This document shows, piece after piece, positions 7,431 to 15,262 of a stretch of 64,000 bases of DNA; positions within the stretch are counted from its first letter, which is position 1, and every line of letters starts with the position of its first letter. Position numbers and translations under genes: made by a program. The notes under the pieces were generated by a model. That model searched no databases. It saw only the letters and a list, made by a program, of their open reading frames with translations, and had not been told where the DNA came from. Source of the DNA: Bacteroidales bacterium (GTDB taxonomy: Bacteria; Bacteroidota; Bacteroidia; Bacteroidales; Bacteroidaceae); NCBI GenBank assembly GCA_004557185.1, contig SFEP01000004.1:9853-73852 (forward strand), written 5' to 3'.

Positions 7431-8573
7431 TTACTGGGCTTCGTTGATGGTGCAGATGCTCACGCGGTTCCAGTCGGGCTCGCTGAACATGTTGCCCACG
7501 CCCTGACCTTCGGCCACGATGCGGTTGGCGGCGATTTTATACTTCTCCACGAGGATGGTCTTCACAGCCTCGGCACGAGCCAGGGCGATGCGGGCGTTGA
7601 TTTCGGCGCTGCCCTCGGGCGAAGCGTAGCCCTTGATGCTGACGGTAGCCTTGGGGTGGTTACGCAGGAAGGTAGCCACGCGCTCCACGTTGGGGAGTTG
7701 CGAAGCGTCGACCACGCTCTTGCCCTGACGGAAAGTAACCGTCTGCTCGAGCGATGCGCTGTGGCTCGTCACGGTCTGCACCTCGACCACGGGTTTACGG
7801 TCGCGGCATTCGTTGAGTGCCTGCTGCGTTTCGCGGAGTTGCTGCGCCGTTTTAGCCAGTTGCGCCTTAGCGTCGTCGGCCTGTGTGCGGAGGTCGTTGA
7901 TTTTGGCGTTGAGCGCGTCAATCTCGTTCTGGTCGTAAGCACGCACGAGGGTCATGTAGTGCTTGCCGTTGTTGTGGTTCTTGAAGTGGTAGGTTACGCC
8001 GGCCAGGAGTTCGAGTGCAGCGTCGTTCACGTTGAAGGCGGGTTCAGCGTGACGGCTTGTGAGGTCGTAAACGATGCCCGGACGGATGCTGAAGGTCCAT
8101 GCACGTGCCTCGCCCAGGTTGAAGTTGAAGTTGAGGGCATACTTTGTGGTGAAGGCGTTGGCGTCGTCGCCCATGGCCTTGTTCATGAAGTAGTGAGCCC
8201 AGCCGATGCCAGCCACGGCCTCCACCTCGAATGCGCGGGGTGTACCTTTGTAGCCGGCGAAGAGGTTGTTCAGGTTGAAGTTGGCAAGGAGGTTCACGTT
8301 GGTAGCATCGAGGATGGTGCTGCTCAGGGAGTTGTTGTTCGAAGCCATTCCCTGCAGGGTCAGGCCCGTGACGGTGGTGAACTGCTTGGTGACTTCGAGG
8401 CCATAGGTGCCACGGGTCTCACGGAGCAAATCGTTGATTTTGGCGGGAGCCACTGCTCCACCTACCAAACCCATCGACCAGTTGTCGCGGAAGGCAGCTC
8501 CCTGAACGGTGGTCTGAGCCTGTGCGCTGCATACGCCAAGGAGGGCGATGAGCACGAAGAAAATTTTCTTCAT
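7431..8573 (-). CDS. OmpA-family outer-membrane protein
   Basis: A structural protein anchoring the outer membrane to peptidoglycan. The start is taken at MKKIFFVLIALLGVCSAQAQ, a clear signal peptide cut near residue 20, which gives 380 residues; a longer frame upstream lacks a signal sequence. Residues about 25-185 look like a barrel. Next comes a coiled segment (NEIDALNAKINDLRTQADDA), then a C-terminal OmpA domain from about 265 with TVSIKGYASPEGSAEINARI and LARAEAVKTILVEKY. The promoter -7 box lies at 8653-8646. Monocistronic, convergent with the small RNA. Confidence 0.9.
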   Translation of the reverse strand: MKKIFFVLIALLGVCSAQAQTTVQGAAFRDNWSMGLVGGAVAPAKINDLLRETRGTYGLEVTKQFTTVTGLTLQGMASNNNSLSSTILDATNVNLLANFNLNNLFAGYKGTPRAFEVEAVAGIGWAHYFMNKAMGDDANAFTTKYALNFNFNLGEARAWTFSIRPGIVYDLTSRHAEPAFNVNDAALELLAGVTYHFKNHNNGKHYMTLVRAYDQNEIDALNAKINDLRTQADDAKAQLAKTAQQLRETQQALNECRDRKPVVEVQTVTSHSASLEQTVTFRQGKSVVDASQLPNVERVATFLRNHPKATVSIKGYASPEGSAEINARIALARAEAVKTILVEKYKIAANRIVAEGQGVGNMFSEPDWNRVSICTINEAQ

Positions 8574-8645
8574 TGTTGGGTAATTTTGTTGTGAGAATAG
8601 AAACATGTCAGTCCCCAACCGCATCTTTGCGGTCATTTGGGGGTA

Positions 8646-8653
8646 CAAAGATA
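8646..8653 (-). promoter_or_regulatory. -7 promoter element of ompA
   Basis: TATCTTTG on the minus strand, a perfect match to TAnnTTTG. The -33 region is not a clear match. The implied 5' leader is about 65 nt. Confidence 0.55.
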
Positions 8654-8724
8654 ACAAAAAAGGGGGCTATTTGCACATGAACGGTTGTATTTTCGATTAA
8701 ATGGCCAAATTCCAGGACCGTTTC

Positions 8725-8755
8725 TTTGTCAATCGCCTCTGAAAGCATACTTTTG
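8725..8755 (+). promoter_or_regulatory. Promoter of the DUF3467 gene
   Basis: TTTG (8725-8728), exactly 19 bp, TACTTTTG (8748-8755): an almost ideal Bacteroidetes promoter, starting near 8762, about 95 nt before the ATG. It is divergent from the ompA promoter 70 bp away. Confidence 0.75.
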
Positions 8756-8855
8756 TAAGGGTAAAACACGGCCTTTTGCCCACAGCCTGCCAGGCGATGG
8801 CGCAAGACCCTGAAAGTGAATTTATTCTATCAACCAAGCTAATAAGCAAAACCCC

Positions 8856-9185
8856 ATGGAAAATCAAGAAAAGAACAACGGACAGCTGCAAATTGAACTC
8901 ACGCCCGAGGTAGCCGAAGGCATCTACACCAACCTGGCCATCATCACGCACTCAAGCGCTGAGGTTGTGATGGACTTTATCCGCGTGCTGCCGGGTGTGC
9001 CCAAGGCCAACGTGAAAAGCCGCATCGTGCTGGCTCCCGAGCATGCCAAGCGTCTGCTCTTCGCTCTGCAGGACAACATTGTGAAGTACGAGCAGGCTTT
9101 CGGCCCCATCAATTTGCCCGGCGCCGAGCAGCCCCAGGGCGGCCGCACCGCCACTCCCTTCGGTGTGCCCGAGGGCAACGCCTAA
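8856..9185 (+). CDS. DUF3467 family protein
   Basis: A 109-residue soluble protein of the DUF3467 type, recognised from IELTPEVAEGIYTNLAIITH, SAEVVMDFIRVLPG, KSRIVLAPEHAKRLLFAL and NIVKYEQAFG. The family is widespread in Bacteroidota; its molecular role is not established, to my knowledge. There is no signal peptide or membrane segment. The last 25 residues are Gly/Pro-rich. It is transcribed alone from a strong promoter (8725-8755) and followed by a terminator (9237-9277), an arrangement that suggests abundant expression. Confidence 0.88.
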   Translation: MENQEKNNGQLQIELTPEVAEGIYTNLAIITHSSAEVVMDFIRVLPGVPKANVKSRIVLAPEHAKRLLFALQDNIVKYEQAFGPINLPGAEQPQGGRTATPFGVPEGNA

Positions 9186-9236
9186 GCCGTCCCCCATCGG
9201 CCCGCATGCCGCTGCGGCATGCCAGGCCAAGGCAGC

Positions 9237-9283
9237 GAGAGGCTGCGTAGTGACATATGAGCACTGCGCAGCCTCTCTTGTTG
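9237..9283 (+). terminator. Terminator after the DUF3467 gene
   Basis: GAGAGGCTGCG (9237-9247) pairs with CGCAGCCTCTC (9267-9277), followed by TTGTTG. A smaller hairpin, GCATGCCG/CGGCATGC, precedes it at about 9204-9222. The stem resembles the one at 7353-7390. The stretch 9284-9522 holds a further half-hairpin (GGAGGCTGCGCGG near 9389) but no gene. Confidence 0.65.
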
Positions 9284-9522
9284 TAGTTTCCCTGTCGATA
9301 CCCCGCTGGGCAAGGCTCAGGACTCAGCCTCACTTGCTGTGGGCCGCAGTGCATGCCCCGCCGCGCAAGACTTAGGCCGAAGCCCAAGCGGAGGCTGCGC
9401 GGTGAGGGTTGAGAGCACTGCGCAGCACCACAGCTCCGCCCCTGCCGGCCACCTGCCTCCTCGCGCCCTTTGGCGAGGCTGGGGCTGGCGAGGCACAAGA
9501 GGGTGTGTGAAAAACGAACGAC

Positions 9523-9723
9523 GGATGCCGTGGAAAATCCAAAACGTGGGAACTTTCTTCCACGCCGTGGGATGTTTCTTCCATGCCGTGGGATGTTTCT
9601 TCCACGGCATCTATTTTCGGCGGGGCGGCGGAGGGGAAAAACGGGATGCTACGTAAAAAATGTCACGTCGTACGTAAAAAAAATCACGTCGTACGTAAAA
9701 AATTTTACGTAGCATCTATTTTT
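9523..9723. repeat. Modular 21-bp intergenic repeat, locus 2 (modules A and B, leftward)
   Basis: Read on the minus strand, module A runs 9723-9640 (AAAAATAGATGCTACGTAAA, TACGTACGACGTGA units 21 bp apart, GTAGCATCCCG), then the usual GC-rich linker, then module B from about 9615 to 9523 (AAAATAGATGCCGTGGAAG, with GCCGTGGGATGTTTCTTCCA-type sub-units every 21 bp). The order A-linker-B is the same as at loci 1, 3, 4 and 5. It lies between the convergent ends of the DUF3467 gene and the FKBP cluster. Confidence 0.8.
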
Positions 9724-9754
9724 GACTACTTCTATCCGCGATAAACCTTGGATT

Positions 9755-9918
9755 GTATCCGACCTTTTCTCGCCATGGCATCGCTCAAAGCCTATCAGCT
9801 TTGGCGCTGCGCATTTGGCTTAACGAAAAGGTTGCAGTATATCCGACCTTTTCTCGCCATGGCATCGCTCAAATCCTATCGGGTTTGGCGAGCCCATTTG
9901 GCTTCACGTAAAGGTGCG
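9755..9918. repeat. Second 84-bp repeat family, two tandem units
   Basis: The sequence CCGACCTTTTCTCGCCATGG, then CATCGCTCAAA...CATTTGGCTT(A/C)ACG(A/T)AAAGG, occurs twice with a period of exactly 84 bp (GACCTTTT at 9761 and 9845). Single related units occur at 14936-15014 and, inverted, at 43793-43877. Unlike the arrays at 104, 2783 and 28584, I find no TAnnTTTG box at the expected place. The stretch 9919-10074 holds nothing further that I recognise. Confidence 0.7.
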
Positions 9919-10074
9919 GGGCCATCCGCCGAAAGGAGGCGGGCTGTAAGTCGGCCTCTGTGCGGACAGGGCTTAGCCTTTCTCAATGACTATAGCCACA
10001 ACACACTAAAAGCGTTTACCGAACACTCCTCTTTATTTTACTTTCCCTATGCCGGCTGTAGGGCATGCAAGCAG

Positions 10075-10110
10075 CGTGCGGCTACACCTCGTAAGGGGCG
10101 TAGCCGCACG
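10075..10110 (-). terminator. Hairpin after the first FKBP gene
   Basis: CGTGCGGCTAC (10075-10085) pairs with GTAGCCGCACG (10100-10110), a perfect 11-bp stem, 29 bp past the stop of the isomerase gene at 10139. No U-run follows on the minus strand, so the terminator role is inferred from position. Confidence 0.45.
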
Positions 10111-10138
10111 TATGCCGGTGACAAGAAGGGGCGTGAGC

Positions 10139-11038
10139 CTACTTCTTGACTTTGATGATTTCGACCTGGAAGATAAGGGTGGAGTTGCCGGGGATGGTCT
10201 GGCCGCTGCCACGCTCGCCGTAGCCGAGTTCGGCGGGGATGTAGAGTTCCCAAATGGAGCCTTCGGGCATGAGGGTGAGGGCTTCGCGCCAGCCCTTGAT
10301 GACTTGGTCGGGACGGAAGGTGGAGGGCTTGCCGCGCTTGTAGGAGGAGTCGAACACGGTGCCGTCGATGAGGCGTCCTTCGTAGTGCACTTCGACCTCG
10401 GTGCTGTCGGTGGCCACTGCGCCCTTGCCCTGGGTGAGCACGCGGTATTGCAGGCCGCTGGGCAGGGTGGTGACGCCCTTGAGCTGCTTGTTGTTAGCGA
10501 GCCATGCCACGTTGTCGTGCTTGTAGGTGTCGCGCTGGAACTTGAGCTGTGCGTCGACGAGTTTCATGGCGCTGTCGGCGCTGAAGGTGGTGTTTTGGCC
10601 GAGTGCCGCCTCGGTGAGTCCGCGCTGGAAGGCGGGTATGTTGATGTAGGCGGAGTCGTTGGCGCCGGCAGCCTGCTTGGCTATCATGGGCAGCTGCTTT
10701 TGGTTCATTTCGGCAATGCGCATGCCGGCGGCAAAGGCGATGCGGCGCTTGCGCTCGTCGTCGGAGAGGGTGGCGTTCATGCCCTCGATGGCGTATTTCA
10801 CATAAGCTGAGTCGACGCCTTCACGCGAGATGAGGTAGTTCTTCATGCTCTCGCCCTGTGCCACGCCGAGTGCGTAGCAAAAGGTGGGGCCGTCGGTGGG
10901 AGCAGTGAGCGCGGGTGTAACTTTGGCTGCGGGCACGGCTTTGGCTTTGGCTTTGCCCTTGCTCTTGCTCTGTGCCTGCAGGCTGAGTGCGGAGCAGGCG
11001 ATGGCGGCAGCAAGTGCCGCGATGCGGATGAGTTGCAT
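10139..11038 (-). CDS. Exported FKBP-type peptidyl-prolyl isomerase (signal peptide I)
   Basis: Catalyses prolyl isomerisation during folding of envelope proteins. The 299-residue protein starts with a signal peptide (MQLIRIAALAAAIACSALSL, cut near QAQ). A Lys/Ala-rich spacer, an FkpA-type N-terminal helical dimerisation domain (about 50-180) and a C-terminal FKBP domain (about 190-299) follow. Typical FKBP signatures are VEVHYEGRLIDGTVFDSS, FRPDQVIKGWREAL, IPAELGYGERG and STLIFQVEII. It is first in a run of three homologues but lies last in transcription order, with a hairpin separating it from the next one. Confidence 0.93.
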   Translation of the reverse strand: MQLIRIAALAAAIACSALSLQAQSKSKGKAKAKAVPAAKVTPALTAPTDGPTFCYALGVAQGESMKNYLISREGVDSAYVKYAIEGMNATLSDDERKRRIAFAAGMRIAEMNQKQLPMIAKQAAGANDSAYINIPAFQRGLTEAALGQNTTFSADSAMKLVDAQLKFQRDTYKHDNVAWLANNKQLKGVTTLPSGLQYRVLTQGKGAVATDSTEVEVHYEGRLIDGTVFDSSYKRGKPSTFRPDQVIKGWREALTLMPEGSIWELYIPAELGYGERGSGQTIPGNSTLIFQVEIIKVKK

Positions 11039-11086
11039 GGTGGGAATGTGTAAGATAGGGAATAGAGATGTGTGATGATAACCTTA

Positions 11087-11138
11087 CGCCGTGCCGCCCC
11101 TGCGCCCCAATGCGGGCTGAAGGGGCGCGGCACGGCGT
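11087..11138 (-). terminator. Long GC-rich hairpin between two FKBP genes
   Basis: ACGCCGTGCCGC(C)CC (from 11086) pairs with GGGGCGCGGCACGGCGT (to 11138). It sits between the stop of the lipoprotein isomerase (11178) and the start of the exported one (11038). It could terminate or stabilise the upstream mRNA; no U-run follows. Confidence 0.45.
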
Positions 11139-11177
11139 GTTGACGTATGCGGTGTGTAGGGTTTATTCGGCAGCGTG

Positions 11178-12035
11178 TTAATGTATGCTGACGAGCGTTA
11201 TCTTGAACACGAGGGTGCTGTAGGGCGGTATGGGACCGCTGCCGCGCTCGCCATAGGCTTGGTCGGCGGGTACGTAGAACTCCCATGTGGAGCCTTCGGT
11301 CATGGCGGGGATGGCAATTTTCCAACCTGCAATGACGTTTTTGAGGCTGAAGGTGGCGATGCCGTTCTGCTGGTTCTTGGAGGAGTCGAAGGGGGTGCCG
11401 TCGGTGAGGGTGCCTTCGTACTTCACGCTGACGCTGTCGGCAGCGGTGCAGTGGCGGGTGGAGGTGCCTTTGGTGATTTCCTTGCCGAGGATGCCGCCTG
11501 CGAGCTTCACTACGCCGGCCTCCTTGGCCTTGCTGGCGAGGAAGGCTTCGCCCTCACGCTTCACCTTGCCGAACATGTAGGCCATAATGGCGGCATTGGC
11601 CTCGTCCTTGGTGAGTGCCTTGCCTTCCTTCTTGAGGGCAATGCGGTTGTTGATGTAACCGGCGTAACCGGCCATGAAGTTGCGCGTGCTGATTTTCTTC
11701 GTGCTGTCGCCGCTGAAGACCTGTGCTTCGAGCTGGGGCATCTGCATTTTGCTCTGCAGGCCCTGGGTTACGCCCATGTAGTAGGCGAGCTTCTTCTTGT
11801 TGTCGGCGCTCTGCATGCCTTCGATGAAGCCCTTGATGAACTCGTCGACGAAGGCGGAGTCGGAACCGCTGTTGGCAAGGTAGGCTGCTACCTGTTCGCC
11901 CGGCGACATGACCATACCGACCTGGTAGCTGAGGGTGTCGACTTCGGACTTAAGACTGGCCTTGGGGGCGTTGTTGTGGCACGCGGTGAGGAGTGCCGTG
12001 GCTGCCACGAGGGTGGCAAAAAGCATTTTTTTCAT
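11178..12035 (-). CDS. FKBP-type peptidyl-prolyl isomerase, lipoprotein
   Basis: A 285-residue homologue of its neighbours. It begins MKKMLFATLVAATALLTACH with a lipobox (LTAC, Cys 19), so it is predicted to be lipid-anchored in the envelope. Residues about 30-170 form the helical N-terminal domain (DTLSYQVGMVMSPGEQVAAY, FIKGFIEGMQSADNKKKLAY). The FKBP domain follows from about 180 with VKYEGTLTDGTPFDSS, LKNVIAGWKIAI, VPADQAYGERGSG and STLVFKITL. It is probably cotranscribed with the downstream isomerase or ended by the hairpin at 11087-11138; 36 bp separate it from the cytosolic homologue upstream. Confidence 0.93.
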   Translation of the reverse strand: MKKMLFATLVAATALLTACHNNAPKASLKSEVDTLSYQVGMVMSPGEQVAAYLANSGSDSAFVDEFIKGFIEGMQSADNKKKLAYYMGVTQGLQSKMQMPQLEAQVFSGDSTKKISTRNFMAGYAGYINNRIALKKEGKALTKDEANAAIMAYMFGKVKREGEAFLASKAKEAGVVKLAGGILGKEITKGTSTRHCTAADSVSVKYEGTLTDGTPFDSSKNQQNGIATFSLKNVIAGWKIAIPAMTEGSTWEFYVPADQAYGERGSGPIPPYSTLVFKITLVSIH

Positions 12036-12071
12036 ATAGAAGGTTCTATTTGTAGGCTTTGTAAGGTGGTG

Positions 12072-12659
12072 TTATTTTACAATTTCGATGAGTTCGACGT
12101 CGAAGACGAGGGCTGCGTAGGGCGGTATGCTCTGCCCCGCACCGCGCTCGCCATAGGCCAGGTGGTAGGGTATGAAGAAGCGGTATTTGGCTCCCTCGGC
12201 CATGAGCTGCACGCCTTCGGTCCAGCCGGCAATGACGCCGTTGAGGGGGAACACGGCGGGCTCGCCGCGGCGGTAGGAGGAGTCGAACACCTGGCCGTTG
12301 GTGAGTGTGCCCTCGTAGTGGCACTTCACGCGGTCGGTAGCCTTGGGCTTGGCGCCCGTGCCCTCGGTGATGACGGTGTACTGCAAGCCGCTGGGGAGCA
12401 CGACTACGCCGGGTTTCTCGGCATTTTCGGCCAAGAACTTTTCGCCCGCTTCGCGTACGGCCTTGCCGGCTTCGGCTTGCTGCTTCTGCATGAATTCGCT
12501 CACGGTGCGCTGTGCCTCAGCATCGCTCATCGTGGTGGTTGCTCCGCCCATGACATCGCTGACGGCCTGAGCGAAGGCTGCGTTGTCGAGCGCGCTGACG
12601 CCCATTCCCTTGAGGTTGTGGGCTATGACCATGCCCAGGGCGTAACTGAGTTTTTCCAT
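12072..12659 (-). CDS. FKBP-type peptidyl-prolyl isomerase without signal peptide
   Basis: A 195-residue protein with the same domain order but no signal sequence (MEKLSYALGMVIAHNLKGMG), so probably cytoplasmic. The N-terminal helical domain is short (to about 80). The FKBP domain (about 90-195) has VKCHYEGTLTNGQVFDSS, LNGVIAGWTEGVQLM, YHLAYGERGAG and AALVFDVELIEI. It is the first gene of the isomerase trio in transcription order. Together the three give one cytosolic, one lipid-anchored and one exported version of the same enzyme, which I read as tandem duplication followed by relocation. Confidence 0.92.
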   Translation of the reverse strand: MEKLSYALGMVIAHNLKGMGVSALDNAAFAQAVSDVMGGATTTMSDAEAQRTVSEFMQKQQAEAGKAVREAGEKFLAENAEKPGVVVLPSGLQYTVITEGTGAKPKATDRVKCHYEGTLTNGQVFDSSYRRGEPAVFPLNGVIAGWTEGVQLMAEGAKYRFFIPYHLAYGERGAGQSIPPYAALVFDVELIEIVK

Positions 12660-12765
12660 AAAGAGTTGAGTATTGCTTTGTTATTGTAAGTCTGGTATCG
12701 GCGGGCAAAAGTACAATTTTATTTCCAACCACAGTGTATAAGGCACACAACTTTGCCGCTCGGCA

Positions 12766-13479
12766 TCACTGCACGCACTGCACGCCCAAACGGCGGCAGA
12801 GCTCGCGCATGCCGGTTGTGGCTACCTGCTGTATCACCTCGACGTGGCGGCCGCTGGGCACGCGCACTTCCTTGGGGTCGATGAGGTAGACGGGGGCGGC
12901 AGTGGGCACATAGCGCACAAGGCCGGCTGCGGGGTAGACGTTGAGCGAACTGCCCACAATGACGAAGATGTCGGCCCGGGAGGCGGCCTCGGCAGCGTCG
13001 GCCAGGCGGGGCACGGCCTCGCCGAACCACACTATCCAGGGACGCAGGAGCGAACCGTCGGCGGCGCGCTGACCATGGGCCACGTTGACGTTGGCGGCGG
13101 TGAGGGTGCGGTGGTAGCGGGTGTCGTCGGGGTCGGCCGAGGAGCATACTTTGAGCAACTCGCCGTGGAGGTGGATGACGTGCGAGGAGCCGGCGCGCTC
13201 GTGGAGGTCGTCGACGTTCTGCGTGACGACGGTGACGTCGTAGTGCTGCTCAAGCTGGGCCAGCGCCAGGTGGGCGGCGTTGGGCTGCGCGGTGAGGAGC
13301 TGGCGCCGCAGGGAGTTGTAGAAGTCGGTGACGAGGTTGGGGTCGGCCTGCCAGCCCTCGGGGGTGGCTACTGCCTCGACGGGGTAACGCTCCCAGAGGC
13401 CGTCGCTGTCGCGAAAGGTGCTGAAACCGCTCTCGGCGCTGATGCCGGCGCCTGTGAGCACAACGAGTTTCTGCTTCAT
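12766..13479 (-). CDS. Sir2-family NAD-dependent protein deacylase
   Basis: Removes acyl groups from lysines using NAD. The 237-residue protein has the NAD-binding motif LTGAGISAESGFSTFRD (8-24), TQNVDDLHERAG (86-97) and the catalytic histidine in HLHGEL (His 105). The structural zinc site of most sirtuins (two CxxC pairs after the catalytic His) is not visible: only Cys 112 lies in that region, and the other two cysteines are at the C-terminus. The length fits small bacterial CobB-like sirtuins. It lies 106 bp upstream of the FKBP trio and 69 bp after dgt, on the same strand. Confidence 0.9.
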   Translation of the reverse strand: MKQKLVVLTGAGISAESGFSTFRDSDGLWERYPVEAVATPEGWQADPNLVTDFYNSLRRQLLTAQPNAAHLALAQLEQHYDVTVVTQNVDDLHERAGSSHVIHLHGELLKVCSSADPDDTRYHRTLTAANVNVAHGQRAADGSLLRPWIVWFGEAVPRLADAAEAASRADIFVIVGSSLNVYPAAGLVRYVPTAAPVYLIDPKEVRVPSGRHVEVIQQVATTGMRELCRRLGVQCVQ

Positions 13480-13548
13480 GGTGTGGATGCTATATATAAA
13501 TAAGGTGTGCGAGGTTTATTTCACACGAAGGAAACGCACGGCCTTGGG

Positions 13549-14901
13549 CTACACGCTGGGCAGCGAATGGCCGTTGATTTTGCGGTAAAGGTCGAGGGCG
13601 TAGATGTCGGTCATGCCCGAGAGGAAGTCGAGCACGGCCATGAGGCGTGTGCCGAGCCGGGGGGCGTGCACCTCGTACTGCGAGGGGACCTGCGAGAGGA
13701 GGAGTGAGGCGTAGGCTCGCTCGGGGTGGTGCACGGCGTCGGTGAAGAGCTCGAGCAGGGTGTAGATGATGTGGTAACCGGCGAGGTCGACGTCGGTGAC
13801 TTCCTTGCAGCGGTAGATGCGGCTGTTGGCCACCTCCTCGCAGCGCACATAGGCGGCACGGAGCAGGGGCGGCAGGTGCTCGATGAGCGAACCCTGGAAG
13901 GTGCCCTGCATGATGTGGGCCTCGTGGTCGAGGAAGACGCGGACGCAGGCTCGCTCCAAAGCGTTGATGGCGCAGGAACGGTAGTAGACGATGCGGTCGT
14001 CGACGTCGGTTTCGCCGGGATAGGAGGCTTCGAGGCTGGCACGCTCGTCGGCACTGAAAAAGCCGAGGAGCAGGCTGAGGGTGTCGTCGTCGGAGAGGAT
14101 GCGGAGCTTGTGGGCGTCCTCGATGTCCATGATTTCGTAGCAGATGTCGTCGGCGGCCTCAACGAGATAGACGAGCGGATGGCGGGCATAGCGGGCCGTG
14201 TGGCCTTGGCGCTCGAGGCAGGTGATGCCAAGCGAGGAGGCGATGTGCTCGTAAATGTCGCGCTCGGCCTCGAAGAAGCCGAACTTGGGTTTGGCCGTGG
14301 CGCGGTCGGAGCCGTAGGGGTACTTCACAATGGCGGCGAGGGTGGCGTAGGTCATGACGAAACCTCCGCGACGGCGGCCGTTGAAGCGGTGTGTGAGCAA
14401 GCGGAAGGTGTTGGCGTTGCCGTCGAAGCGCGTCATGTCGGTCCACTCGGCCTCAGAGAGTTCGCTGCCGCGTGCCGAGACGTACTGGTAGAAGTCCTGC
14501 CCGCGCCCCTCGGAGAAGAAGGTGCGTATGGCTTTCTCGCCCGAGTGGCCGAAGGGTGGATTGCCCATGTCGTGCGCCAGGCAGGCTGCCGACACGATGG
14601 CGCCGAGGCCCGTGACCTCGGTGTCGGCCCACTGGGGATGGCGCCGCAGGATGTCGACACTCACGTCGGTGCCCAGCGAGCGCCCTACGCTCGACACCTC
14701 GAGGCTGTGCGTGAGGCGGTTGTGCACAAACACGCTGCCTGGCAGAGGGAACACCTGCGTTTTGTTCTGCATACGGCGGAAAGCCGAGGAGAAGATGAGG
14801 CGGTCGTAGTCGCGCTGGAACTCCGTGCGCCGCTCCTCCATGGGCTTGGGCTTGTCTTCCTTGCCCAGACGTGTGGATGAAATGAGTGTGAGCCAATCCA
14901 T
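13549..14901 (-). CDS. dgt: Deoxyguanosinetriphosphate triphosphohydrolase (dGTPase)
   Basis: An HD-superfamily enzyme that hydrolyses dGTP to deoxyguanosine and triphosphate, so it controls the dNTP pool. I choose the start MDWLTLISSTRLGKE (14901), giving 450 residues; an ATG 36 bp upstream is possible but would extend past the conserved beginning. HD-domain residues are visible in FVHNRLTHSLEVSSVGRSLG and CLAHDMGNPPFGHSGE, with a later VYLVEAADDICYEIMDIEDA. It faces away from dut, which is another nucleotide-pool enzyme. A unit of the second 84-bp repeat family lies directly upstream (14936-15014). Confidence 0.93.
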   Translation of the reverse strand: MDWLTLISSTRLGKEDKPKPMEERRTEFQRDYDRLIFSSAFRRMQNKTQVFPLPGSVFVHNRLTHSLEVSSVGRSLGTDVSVDILRRHPQWADTEVTGLGAIVSAACLAHDMGNPPFGHSGEKAIRTFFSEGRGQDFYQYVSARGSELSEAEWTDMTRFDGNANTFRLLTHRFNGRRRGGFVMTYATLAAIVKYPYGSDRATAKPKFGFFEAERDIYEHIASSLGITCLERQGHTARYARHPLVYLVEAADDICYEIMDIEDAHKLRILSDDDTLSLLLGFFSADERASLEASYPGETDVDDRIVYYRSCAINALERACVRVFLDHEAHIMQGTFQGSLIEHLPPLLRAAYVRCEEVANSRIYRCKEVTDVDLAGYHIIYTLLELFTDAVHHPERAYASLLLSQVPSQYEVHAPRLGTRLMAVLDFLSGMTDIYALDLYRKINGHSLPSV

Positions 14902-14935
14902 ATTATTGAAGGTGGTTGCTAATTGTGGGTTTATC

Positions 14936-15014
14936 ATCCAGCCTTTTCACGCCTTGGCATCGCTCAAAGCAGGCTGGCTTGGGGCGGGCTCATTTGGCTT
15001 CACTAAAAGGTGGA
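14936..15014. repeat. Single unit of the second 84-bp repeat family
   Basis: CAGCCTTTTCACGCCTTGGC, ATCGCTCAAAGC and CATTTGGCTTCACTAAAAGG match the units at 9755-9918. It lies between the divergent genes dgt and dut. The remaining part of this 360-bp gap (15015-15217) has no recognisable feature. Confidence 0.65.
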
Positions 15015-15217
15015 TTTCACAGATTCCCTGTTATCTTCGTCAAGCCGGGCTATGCGGCCTGCTGCATGCAAAGGTGCGAAGTTTCTGCGTAATGCCCGCA
15101 CGTTTCACCCATTTTGTGGCAAGGCGCGGCGGCGGGCAGGTCAGTCCGAACGATAAGGCGGACGCAGGTTTTTTGATTAAAGCCTTGCAAAATAGCCTAC
15201 GTATGGCGCGAAATGGT

Positions 15218-15225
15218 TACTTTTG
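15218..15225 (+). promoter_or_regulatory. -7 promoter element upstream of dut
   Basis: TACTTTTG matches TAnnTTTG and lies 38 bp before the dut ATG. No TTTG occurs at the expected -33 position, so this is a partial match. Confidence 0.4.
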
Positions 15226-15262
15226 CCCGTTAAAAAGCACGTGCACCAAGCACCCTCAGTTC

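Noticed and set aside
7404..8594. Long open frame opposite ompA
   Set aside because: Shadow of the real gene in GC-rich DNA: the protein has odd composition with no domain, while the minus strand encodes a full OmpA-family protein with a signal peptide.
9748..10149. 133-codon frame in the DUF3467-FKBP gap
   Set aside because: Covers the second repeat family and a terminator hairpin; the repeated peptide is again a by-product of the 84-bp period.
11175..12689. 504-codon plus-strand frame over two FKBP genes
   Set aside because: Complementary to two clear isomerases; Gly/Val/Glu-rich translation with no recognisable motif.
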